From Pseudomonas sp. LS-2 (GTDB lineage: Bacteria > Pseudomonadota > Gammaproteobacteria > Pseudomonadales > Pseudomonadaceae), in assembly GCF_003605735.1 (NCBI RefSeq), contig NZ_QXTJ01000003.1, positions 1 to 37,257 on the forward strand: a stretch of 37,257 nucleotides of DNA, in the 5' to 3' direction. The position numbers were made by a program, and so were the translations under genes. This document shows, one piece after another, positions 27,710-35,676 of the stretch (position 1 is the stretch's first letter; every line of letters begins with the position of its first letter). The notes under the pieces were generated by a model that did not search any database, was not told the origin of the DNA, and worked only from the letters and a program-made list of their open reading frames with translations.

Positions 27710-28834
27710 TCAATGCGCTTCCTGCAAAGGGTCCAGCGCGCGCGCGTGCTCGACCTGCCATCCAATGGGCACAACGTCGCCAACGCTCAATGCCGGATCC
27801 AGCTCGGCGATCGGTTGCTTGACGAAGAAATCGGTTTTACCGGCGACTTCAAGACGGACCCGCACGTGGTCGCCCAGGTAGATGAATTCAGCAACCCTGC
27901 CGGAGAAGCGATTGACGCAACTCTCGCTGCGGCCGTTGAGGTTCACGCGCTCAGGACGGATCGACAGGGTGACGGGATCCCCCGCCGCGCCAACGTTGAC
28001 CGCCAACGCCTCGACCTTCTCGCCACGGCCCAGGGTGACGACACAGCGGTCGCCGGTCTGGCTGAGCAACGTGCCGTTGATGCGATTGTTCTCGCCAATG
28101 AAGTTGGCAACGAAGGTGTTTTTTGGCTCTTCATACAACGTGCGAGGCGGTGCGATCTGCTGGATTTCGCCTTGATGGAAAACCGCCACGCGGTCGGACA
28201 TGGTCAACGCTTCGCCCTGGTCGTGGGTGACGTAGACCACGGTCACGCCCAGACGCTGGTGGATATGCTTGATCTCCATCTGCATGTGCTCGCGCAGTTG
28301 TTTATCGAGCGCGCCCAGGGGCTCGTCCATCAGCACCAGTTGTGGCTCGAACACGAGCGCACGCGCCAGCGCCACGCGTTGTTGCTGACCACCGGACAAT
28401 TGCGCCGGATAACGATGAGCGAAGGTGCCGAGCTGCACCATGTCCAGGGCGCGTTTGACCTTTTCGGTGACGTCAGTCTTGCTCATGCCACGCACCGACA
28501 AGGGGAACGCGAGGTTCTCCGCCACTGTCATGTGCGGGAACAGCGCGTAGTTCTGGAACACCATGCCAATGTCGCGCTTGTGCGGCGGCACGTTGTTGAT
28601 CGAGCGACCGGCCAGCAGAATCTCGCCTGCGGTCGGCGTTTCAAAGCCGGCAAGCATCATCAGGCTGGTGGTCTTGCCGGAACCGGAGGGCCCGAGCAGG
28701 GTGAGGAACTCGCCTTTGCGAATGTCCAGGTTGAGGTCTTTGACGATCAGGGCTTCGCCGTCGTAGCTCTTTTGCACACCACGAAAGCTGACCAGAACTT
28801 CACTCGCCCCAGCGCTTGAATCGACGTTGCTCAT
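27710..28834 (-). CDS. agtA: ABC importer ATPase AgtA
   Basis: PotA-type ATPase of 374 residues. Walker A GPSGSGKTT is at 48-56, the Q-loop is MVFQNYALFPHMTV, the signature LSGGQQQR lies near 148, Walker B is LVLMDEP, and the H-loop is YVTHDQ. A C-terminal TOBE-type regulatory domain follows about residue 240. The ATG at 28834 has AAGG eight bases upstream; an open GTG three codons earlier would overlap that site. First gene of agtABCD; a perfect palindrome lies 108 bases before it. Confidence 0.93.
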   Translation of the reverse strand: MSNVDSSAGASEVLVSFRGVQKSYDGEALIVKDLNLDIRKGEFLTLLGPSGSGKTTSLMMLAGFETPTAGEILLAGRSINNVPPHKRDIGMVFQNYALFPHMTVAENLAFPLSVRGMSKTDVTEKVKRALDMVQLGTFAHRYPAQLSGGQQQRVALARALVFEPQLVLMDEPLGALDKQLREHMQMEIKHIHQRLGVTVVYVTHDQGEALTMSDRVAVFHQGEIQQIAPPRTLYEEPKNTFVANFIGENNRINGTLLSQTGDRCVVTLGRGEKVEALAVNVGAAGDPVTLSIRPERVNLNGRSESCVNRFSGRVAEFIYLGDHVRVRLEVAGKTDFFVKQPIAELDPALSVGDVVPIGWQVEHARALDPLQEAH

Positions 28835-28941
28835 TACCCACACCTTTGTTTAATCAACCGTGGGAATAAGCCTAGGCTAGCCTGCAGACCACGCAAATCG
28901 GGGCGTAGGAGAGATTCGACTAGGTGCGATGGAAGGTTCTT

Positions 28942-28959
28942 TGTAGGGATTGCCCTACA
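28942..28959. promoter_or_regulatory. Perfect palindrome upstream of agtA, candidate AgtR operator
   Basis: TGTAGGGATTGCCCTACA: 7-bp arms around a 4-base centre. Size and symmetry suit a LuxR-type dimer, and the gene for such a regulator (agtR) lies just upstream. It ends 108 bases before the agtA ATG. No second copy was noticed in the window. Confidence 0.5.
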
Positions 28960-29019
28960 GGGATGGCGGGGATAGGTATGCGATCAGTGAGACATTTTTC
29001 TCATGTTGATGCCTGTTCC

Positions 29020-29076
29020 CGGGCAAGCGCGCTCCTACAGGGGACTGCGGTGCTTTTGTAGGAGCGCGCTTGCCCG
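29020..29076. repeat. REP pair between agtR and agtA
   Basis: Inverted 20-base arms CGGGCAAGCGCGCTCCTACA (29020-29039) and its exact reverse complement (29057-29076) enclose 17 bases. This is a classical Pseudomonas REP doublet, of a different family from those at 16545, 19883 and 32946. Confidence 0.9.
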
Positions 29077-29112
29077 CGATGGCCTGAGATCAGGCTCAGC
29101 AGAAGGTCGTTT

Positions 29113-29742
29113 TCAGACCAGCTTGTGCTCCATCGCATACTTCACCAGCTCGGCCAGTGACGTGATGTTCAATTTCTGCATCAGGCGCGCCTTGTGCGTG
29201 CTGATGGTCTTGCTGCTCAACGCCAGTTGCTGTGCGATGTCGTTGACGTTCGCGCCTTGAGCCAGACGTTCGAACACCGAAAATTCCCGCTCTGACAACA
29301 ACGAGTGCAAAGGTCGATTGTCGGTTAGCCCTACCTCGAACACCATGCGGTCGGCGAGGTCCGGGTCGATGTAACGCCCGCCCGACGCCACCCGTCGGAT
29401 CGCCGTCAGCAGCAACGCCGGATCGCTGTCCTTGGTCGCATACCCCGCTGCGCCGACTTTCAAGGCGCGTGCCGCCATTTGCGCTTCGTCGTGCATCGAC
29501 AGGATCAGAATCGCTGGTGGATTGTTCAACGCACGGATTCTCGGGATGGCCTCAAGGCCGTTGACACCCGGCATCGAGATGTCGAGCAGCACGACTTCGC
29601 ACTCGATATGGCGCAAGGCTCCCAGCAGTTGCTCACCGTTGCTGGCCTCGCCCGCCACTTGCAGGTCCTTGGCCAGACCGATCAACTGTTTGATGCCTTC
29701 CCGAACGATGGTGTGGTCTTCGGCGACCAATACGCGAATCAC
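29113..29742 (-). CDS. agtR: Response regulator AgtR (NarL/LuxR type)
   Basis: Two-component regulator of 209 residues. The receiver domain has Asp8/Asp9-like acidic residues (AEDH), phospho-acceptor Asp54 in VVLLDISMPG, and a switch Lys near 103 (YATKDS). A LuxR-type helix-turn-helix spans about 144-205. The GTG start overlaps the agtS stop by four bases (GTGA), so the pair is translationally coupled. By synteny it controls agtABCD uptake of 4-aminobutyrate/5-aminovalerate. The lone strong palindrome downstream at 28942 is a likely target. Confidence 0.9.
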   Translation of the reverse strand: MIRVLVAEDHTIVREGIKQLIGLAKDLQVAGEASNGEQLLGALRHIECEVVLLDISMPGVNGLEAIPRIRALNNPPAILILSMHDEAQMAARALKVGAAGYATKDSDPALLLTAIRRVASGGRYIDPDLADRMVFEVGLTDNRPLHSLLSEREFSVFERLAQGANVNDIAQQLALSSKTISTHKARLMQKLNITSLAELVKYAMEHKLV

Positions 29743-31808
29743 TGCACTTGCTCCTGCGCAACCTGTTCCAGCGGAATGTAGATACGCAAGGTTGTGCCTT
29801 CTCCCAGCGTGCTGTCCAGATGCAATCGTCCGCCCATGATCAACACGCGCTCGCGCATGCCTACCAGCCCGAACGAAGCGGGACGCTCGGCGCCTTGATC
29901 GAAGCCTCTGCCATCATCGGCGATGCTCATGCACAACACCCCATCGGTCAGGCTCAACTCCAGCTCGACCGTGTGCGCCTCAGCGTGACGCATGACGTTA
30001 GTGAGCGACTCCTGAAGGATACGAAACAGGCCGATGGCCGTTGCATCCGGCAGCGCTGGCAAGTTGTCGGGCACCTGCACCAGACACGGGATCTGCGTGC
30101 GCGCCTCGAACCGACGCGCCTGCCATTCAATGGCCGAGGCAATGCCCGCATCGAGAATCGGCGGACGCAACGCCGTCGCTACATCCCTGACCAGTTGGAA
30201 CAACTGAGCGATCAACCGCTTCATGCTGTTCAGGCGATCACGCAATCCCGGGTCGAGATCGGCGTAAGCCAGTTCGCACATGGAGGTTTCCAGCTTGAGC
30301 ACGGTCAGCATCTGACCCAACTCGTCGTGAACCTCCCGGGCAATTCGGGCCTTTTCCTCTTCTCGCACGGTTTCCAGGTGCGCCGACAATTCCCGCAACT
30401 GCTCGGCCAGTACCTGCAACCGCGCCTCGCTTTCCTGCAACGCGGCGATGGAACGACGACGTTCGGTGACATCAGTGATGAACACCACCAGGTATTCGGC
30501 TTCGCGGAAACGCAGAAAGCTGAGCGACACATCGGCCGGAAGAACGCTGCCATCGGCCCGCACGCAGTTGCTCTCGAAATTCTGCGGCGCTTCATCGCTC
30601 GACCGGGCGTTCTTCCACAGATTGAGCCAGCGATCCATATTCAGGCCTGGCTCGAAATCGATCAGGGGACGGTCTACCACGCCACCCGGTGCGTAGCCGA
30701 GCATGTTTTCGGCAGCTGCGTTGGCATAACGCACATGGCTGTCCCAATTGACCCAAAGAATGCCCACTGTGCTCTGGTCGATGGAAAACTGCGCCAGACG
30801 CAACGACTCTTCACCCGCCAACCGGCGCGCAATGGTTTCACGTGCTGCCAGCAGTTCGCGCTCGAGTATCTGTTGCTGCTTGCGTTGCCACACGACGATG
30901 GCGCCGCTGGCCAGCACCAGCACGAACAGCAGCAACGTGATGTTTTTCCAAAGCCCCGGCGACTCGCCCACTTGCGGATACTTGGGTTGCAGCCATTGGG
31001 CATGCAATTGATCCAGGTCTTTGGGAGCAATCGCGTTCAACGCCTGACTGATGATCTCGGCCAACTGCGGCATATCGCGACGTGATGCCACGCGCAGCAA
31101 CTGCGGAAAGCCGATATCGCCCACCACGGCCAACCCGGCGAATTCGCTCTCGCGTGACAGGCGGCTGAGCTGCGCCTCGTCGACTACCGCGTACCGGGCT
31201 TGTTGGCTGAGCAGCAGCTGTAACGCTTGGCGTTCCAGAGGCACCCCTTGCAGATTGAGATTCGTGTAGGTCGAACGCAAGTAGTCCGCCGTTGCGCTGG
31301 GCATGCGCACCGCGACCCGAACCTGACTGTCGAGTTTTTCCAGATCCACGGCACCGGAGCCGTCCCTCTCCCCCACCACCAGTTGCGGCACGCGCATGTA
31401 GGGGTCGGAGAACAGCCACATGCGCAACCCGGCCGGGGTTTGCGTCAGGCCGGGCGCGAAGTCGATTTCCCCGTCGGCAAGTGCTTTTTCAAGCGCTGCC
31501 TGATCGGAGAAGTTGCGCCATAACAACTCGACCTGCAGGGTTCTGGCCATCAGATTGACCAGATCGACGTTGGCGCCGGACAGCACCTGCGCACGCCGAT
31601 CGAATTGTGCATAAGGCGCTTGCAGGACCAGCCCGACGCGCAACTGCCCTCGCTGATCAAGCCAGTGACGTTGAACGCTGTTCAGCGGGTCGGGCGGCGC
31701 AGCGGGCACCCCGCAATGGGCAACCGAAGAAAGGCCAGTCAGCACCAGAAACATCAAGAGCGCTCTCGGACAGCCGATAACCCGAAGGCACAGTACGGGG
31801 ATTCTCAA
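29739..31808 (-). CDS. agtS: Sensor histidine kinase AgtS with periplasmic SBP_bac_3 domain
   Basis: Membrane sensor of 689 residues. In order: signal peptide/helix (about 10-33); a family-3 solute-binding-like sensor domain (about 45-270, GQLRVGLVLQAPYAQFD then GVPLERQALQLLLSQQARYAVVD); a membrane helix at about 287-307; a PAS domain (about 335-450); HisKA_3 with the phospho-His near 492 (REVHDELGQ); and HATPase_c (ADDGRGFD, GLVGMRERV, GEGTTLRIYI). The start is a TTG at 31808 with GGAG eight bases before. An ATG just upstream is out of frame. It probably senses the amino acid taken up by AgtABCD. Confidence 0.9.
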   Translation of the reverse strand: MRIPVLCLRVIGCPRALLMFLVLTGLSSVAHCGVPAAPPDPLNSVQRHWLDQRGQLRVGLVLQAPYAQFDRRAQVLSGANVDLVNLMARTLQVELLWRNFSDQAALEKALADGEIDFAPGLTQTPAGLRMWLFSDPYMRVPQLVVGERDGSGAVDLEKLDSQVRVAVRMPSATADYLRSTYTNLNLQGVPLERQALQLLLSQQARYAVVDEAQLSRLSRESEFAGLAVVGDIGFPQLLRVASRRDMPQLAEIISQALNAIAPKDLDQLHAQWLQPKYPQVGESPGLWKNITLLLFVLVLASGAIVVWQRKQQQILERELLAARETIARRLAGEESLRLAQFSIDQSTVGILWVNWDSHVRYANAAAENMLGYAPGGVVDRPLIDFEPGLNMDRWLNLWKNARSSDEAPQNFESNCVRADGSVLPADVSLSFLRFREAEYLVVFITDVTERRRSIAALQESEARLQVLAEQLRELSAHLETVREEEKARIAREVHDELGQMLTVLKLETSMCELAYADLDPGLRDRLNSMKRLIAQLFQLVRDVATALRPPILDAGIASAIEWQARRFEARTQIPCLVQVPDNLPALPDATAIGLFRILQESLTNVMRHAEAHTVELELSLTDGVLCMSIADDGRGFDQGAERPASFGLVGMRERVLIMGGRLHLDSTLGEGTTLRIYIPLEQVAQEQVQ

Positions 31809-31943
31809 CCTGTCATCTCCACTTCCCTGAATCCTCGATCATGTGGTGCGCCCGGCGTGCGAAATGAGCGCCGAGCACCGACCTGACAAACAGTGATCAA
31901 CCCATTAGGCTGCCGGAATTGTTTCTGGCCTTTGGAATATTCG

Positions 31944-32930
31944 ATGTCCTACACCATTCGCGCAATGTTTCCCGCGATTTGCCTCGCGCTGATACTACCT
32001 TGCTCGCAGATCGCGATGGCGGCCGACACCGCTCCTGCGAAAGACGCGGCACCTGCCGAAACTGCCGCTGAACGTGCAGCACTGCCGTCGCGCAGTCAGG
32101 AAGACACCTTGGCGTTGGAGCGCACGGTGCCAAAGGCCGAACAGCAACAATTGCAGGCAGGTGATGAGCGCTTCCTGGCGTTGTGGAAACCGGCCAACGT
32201 CGATGAGCCGACCGGCGCGGTGGTGATCGTGCCGGGTGCGGACGAATCGGCCGAATGGCCAAATGCGGTAGGACCGCTGCGTCGCAAGCTACCGGATGTC
32301 GGGTGGTCGAGCTTGAGCCTTAGCATGCCGGATGCGTACGACGACGGCGCTTTCGCACGCGCAGCCGATGCCCCTTCGACAGACGATAAAACGGGCTCTG
32401 ACAAGGACAAGATCAAGGACGCACAAGCCAAAGCGCCCGACCCTGCCGCCAGCGCTGAAGCCGATGCAGCCGCCGCTGCCGAACAAGCCGCCGCGCAGGC
32501 TGAACGGGCCGAAGCCCACGCCGAGAAAATATTCGCCCGGATCGACAGCGCCGTTGCTTTCGCCCAACAGAACAAGGCTCGCAGCATCGTGTTGCTGGGC
32601 CATGGCACTGGCGCTTACTGGGCAGCGCGATACATGAGCGAGCGCCCTTCACCTGCTGTCCAGAAACTGGTGATGGTCACGGCGGTCGATACCGGTACGG
32701 ATACGCCTTTACTGTTGGAAGTCCTGCCGACACTGAAAGTCGCCACGGCAGATTTCGTGAACAAAGATCGCCCCGTGCCTCGCCAACAGGCGCAGGGTCG
32801 CCTGGATGCCAGTAAACGCGTGAAAAACGCCCGGTTTACCCAAGTGACGCTGAATGCAATTCCGGGGAATTCGGCGATGGAGCAGGATCAGCTGTTTCGT
32901 CGTGTGCGCGGGTGGCTGGAAGCGCAGTGA
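31944..32930 (+). CDS. DUF3530 alpha/beta-hydrolase-like exported protein
   Basis: Function unknown. The 328-residue product has a signal peptide (about 1-27, ending QIAMAADT) and a hydrolase-like core (GAVVIVPGADE, then WSSLSLSMPD). A long Ala/Glu/Lys-rich low-complexity stretch lies at about 150-205, followed by LLGHGTGAYWAARYM at about 217-231. In a normal alpha/beta hydrolase the GxSxG elbow carries a Ser; here it reads GHGTG, with Gly at that place. Catalysis by the usual route is therefore doubtful. The ATG at 31944 is chosen for the signal peptide; the frame opens 17 codons earlier. It is divergent from agtS. Confidence 0.8.
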   Translation: MSYTIRAMFPAICLALILPCSQIAMAADTAPAKDAAPAETAAERAALPSRSQEDTLALERTVPKAEQQQLQAGDERFLALWKPANVDEPTGAVVIVPGADESAEWPNAVGPLRRKLPDVGWSSLSLSMPDAYDDGAFARAADAPSTDDKTGSDKDKIKDAQAKAPDPAASAEADAAAAAEQAAAQAERAEAHAEKIFARIDSAVAFAQQNKARSIVLLGHGTGAYWAARYMSERPSPAVQKLVMVTAVDTGTDTPLLLEVLPTLKVATADFVNKDRPVPRQQAQGRLDASKRVKNARFTQVTLNAIPGNSAMEQDQLFRRVRGWLEAQ

Positions 32931-32945
32931 GGAAGGCATGGCGTC

Positions 32946-33013
32946 TGTAGCCGTCCAGCTTGCCGGCGGTAGGGGTCTCAATGTCGCCACCGCCGGCAAG
33001 CCGGACGGCTACA
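32946..33013. repeat. REP-like inverted repeat between the DUF3530 and DnaJ-like genes
   Basis: Two 27-base arms (32946-32972 and 32987-33013) are inverted copies that differ at two positions. The core is CTTGCCGGCGGT. It sits between convergent stops and may also end transcription. The same core recurs at 16545 and 19883. Confidence 0.85.
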
Positions 33014-33042
33014 GGGGATGTCGGCGATGCCAAGGTCCAGAC

Positions 33043-33813
33043 TCAGCGAAACCCGCGCGTGTCCTTGATCACCGCATACGCATTGTGCAACTCGCGGGTG
33101 CGTTCGGTGGCGTCACGCACCTGCTTCTGGCTCGCGCCAGAACCTGCGATCTTGTCCGGGTGATGACGACTCAACAAACGACGGTAGGCGCGTTTGATCT
33201 GCGCAGGCTCCGAGTCGGACCTGACACCGAGCAGCCGCAACGCGTCCTGATATTCGCCTCCACGGCTAGCGGGCGTACGGGTGCGCTGCTCGTCCTCGGT
33301 CGATGACAATCCCTCCACCTTGTCCGCAGGCCAACCGAGCCATTTGCCCCACAGCACGATCAACTCGCGCTCGGTCCGTGACGCCTTGCCATCCGCCCAG
33401 GCCATCCGCCAGCAAGCACGCAACAAACCTTCAGCGGCATGAGGCTGGGTTTTCATGCGCGTCAGGTGCACACGCAGATTGTCGCGCCCGTCCTTGCCCC
33501 GGTTGAATGCCTTGATCGCGCGACGGGTTGCCGGCTCACTCAAATCCAGACGCCGCATTTCGACCCGCGCCTGCTGAATGTGACCATCGACCACTCGCCC
33601 GTCGCTTTTGGCCAGTCGTCCCAGCAGGATAAAAATCAGCTCGTCATCACGAGGAACGCCACGCCCGCTAAGACGTTCGCGCAGCTCCGCGAGGCTTTGC
33701 ACATGCAGGCGCCGATCCAGCGCCTGGCCCAATAGTGCGCCCAGCATCGCACCGGGGATGCTCGCAATCGCGAACCCGGCGCCACCGCCGATTACCGTGA
33801 ATGGCCAGAGCAT
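33043..33813 (-). CDS. djlA: TerB-DnaJ (DjlA-like) J-domain protein
   Basis: Co-chaperone of 256 residues. An N-terminal hydrophobic glycine-rich segment (about 3-30, GGGAGFAIASIPGAMLGALLG) could anchor it. A TerB-like helical domain follows (about 50-165), then a linker. The C-terminal J domain has the invariant HPD in SRHHPDK near 220. The layout matches DjlA, which stimulates DnaK at the membrane. The start codon follows the murU stop directly (TAAATG), so it is last in amgK-murU-djlA. The link to wall recycling is by position only. Confidence 0.88.
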   Translation of the reverse strand: MLWPFTVIGGGAGFAIASIPGAMLGALLGQALDRRLHVQSLAELRERLSGRGVPRDDELIFILLGRLAKSDGRVVDGHIQQARVEMRRLDLSEPATRRAIKAFNRGKDGRDNLRVHLTRMKTQPHAAEGLLRACWRMAWADGKASRTERELIVLWGKWLGWPADKVEGLSSTEDEQRTRTPASRGGEYQDALRLLGVRSDSEPAQIKRAYRRLLSRHHPDKIAGSGASQKQVRDATERTRELHNAYAVIKDTRGFR

Positions 33814-34518
<705 letters not shown>

Positions 34519-35547
34519 TCAAACAACGGCATCTTGTCGGGGCTGGCCCAGACTCGTCAGCAAAGTGCCCAGATCAGCCAGCTCAGGCCGGCGAGCCAGC
34601 ACTTCTTCTATATAAGAGAAGAAACGCGGCACATCGGCGACATAACGCGGCTTGCCATCGCGATGGCAGATGCGGGCAAAAATACCGATCACCTTCAAAT
34701 GACGCTGTACGCCCATCAAATCACTGGCGCGATAAAAGGTTTCAAAATCATCCTGCACGGGAATACCCAACGCTGCCGCTTTTTCCCAATAAGTCTTCAG
34801 CCAACTTGCCACACGCGCTTGCGGCCAACTGAGGAATGCGTCCTTGAACAGACAGGTGATGTCGTAAGTCACTGGGCCGTAGACCGCATCCTGAAAATCC
34901 AGAACGCCGGGATTCGGCTCACTGAGCATGAGGTTGCGTGGCATGTAATCGCGGTGCACCAACACCTTTGGCTGCGCCAGGGCGCTGTCGATCAATAACT
35001 CACTGACCCGCTGCCAACTCGCTTGCTGCGCTGAGTCGAACTCGATCCCCAGATGACGCTTCACGTACCACTCAGGGAATAGCTCCAGTTCACGGCGTAG
35101 CAGCGCGACGTCGTAGCTGGGCAACGGAGCTTGCATCGGCAACTGCTGATAAGCCAGCAACGCGTCGATGGCATCGGTGAACAAATCATCTGCGTTTTGT
35201 TCGTCGATGACATCCAGATAAGTTTTTCGACCCAGATCGTTAAGCAGAAGGAAGCCCTGATTCAGGTCTTCGGCATAAATTTTCGGAACATTAATTCCCG
35301 ATTCGCTCAATAAATGAGCGATATCCACAAAGGGTTTGCAGTTTTCCTGGGGAGGGGGAGCGTCCATCACGATAAAAGTATGGCCCTCGCCTTCCCAGCG
35401 GAAATAACGTCGGAAACTGGCGTCGCTGCTGGCCGCAGTCAACGTGGCCGGGGGTATGGCTCCCCAGCCTTGAGCCGAGAACAATTTCGGCAGCTGCTCA
35501 TCGAGCCAAACTTTCAGGTGTTGCAGGCGTACATCTTGATCTGGCAT
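34519..35547 (-). CDS. amgK: MurNAc/GlcNAc anomeric kinase
   Basis: Phosphorylates the anomeric carbon of MurNAc (or GlcNAc), feeding MurU. The 342-residue product has the aminoglycoside-phosphotransferase fold: the nucleotide-binding SSDASFRRYFR, the catalytic HRDYMPRNLML (His, Asp, Asn, near 197-207) and the metal-binding DFQDAVYG. The older label aminoglycoside phosphotransferase would be misleading given murU next to it. The ATG at 35547 is the first gene of the operon and diverges from lptD. Confidence 0.94.
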   Translation of the reverse strand: MPDQDVRLQHLKVWLDEQLPKLFSAQGWGAIPPATLTAASSDASFRRYFRWEGEGHTFIVMDAPPPQENCKPFVDIAHLLSESGINVPKIYAEDLNQGFLLLNDLGRKTYLDVIDEQNADDLFTDAIDALLAYQQLPMQAPLPSYDVALLRRELELFPEWYVKRHLGIEFDSAQQASWQRVSELLIDSALAQPKVLVHRDYMPRNLMLSEPNPGVLDFQDAVYGPVTYDITCLFKDAFLSWPQARVASWLKTYWEKAAALGIPVQDDFETFYRASDLMGVQRHLKVIGIFARICHRDGKPRYVADVPRFFSYIEEVLARRPELADLGTLLTSLGQPRQDAVV

Positions 35548-35592
35548 TGCAAGGGTCTCCGACGGCGCTAGCCGTCAAGCGGGTCATGCTTT

Positions 35593-35598
35593 ATTATC
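35593..35598 (-). promoter_or_regulatory. Candidate amgK -10 box
   Basis: GATAAT on the minus strand lies 45 bases before the amgK ATG; the -35 region is poor. No clear lptD promoter is seen in the rest of this 129-base divergent gap, where a sigma-E-type promoter might be expected. Confidence 0.3.
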
Positions 35599-35676
35599 CG
35601 ACATCTTTTTCAGCCCATCGAGAGGCGTGCGGCCCCCCCGCGGGCAGATGGCGCGCAGGAAGCCCGGACTAATAAG

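Noticed and set aside
27680..28819. Plus-strand open frame of 379 codons opposite agtA
   Set aside because: Mirror of a definite ABC ATPase gene; no independent support.
34519..35547. Aminoglycoside resistance phosphotransferase
   Set aside because: The fold is the same, but length, motifs and pairing with murU fit the sugar kinase AmgK.
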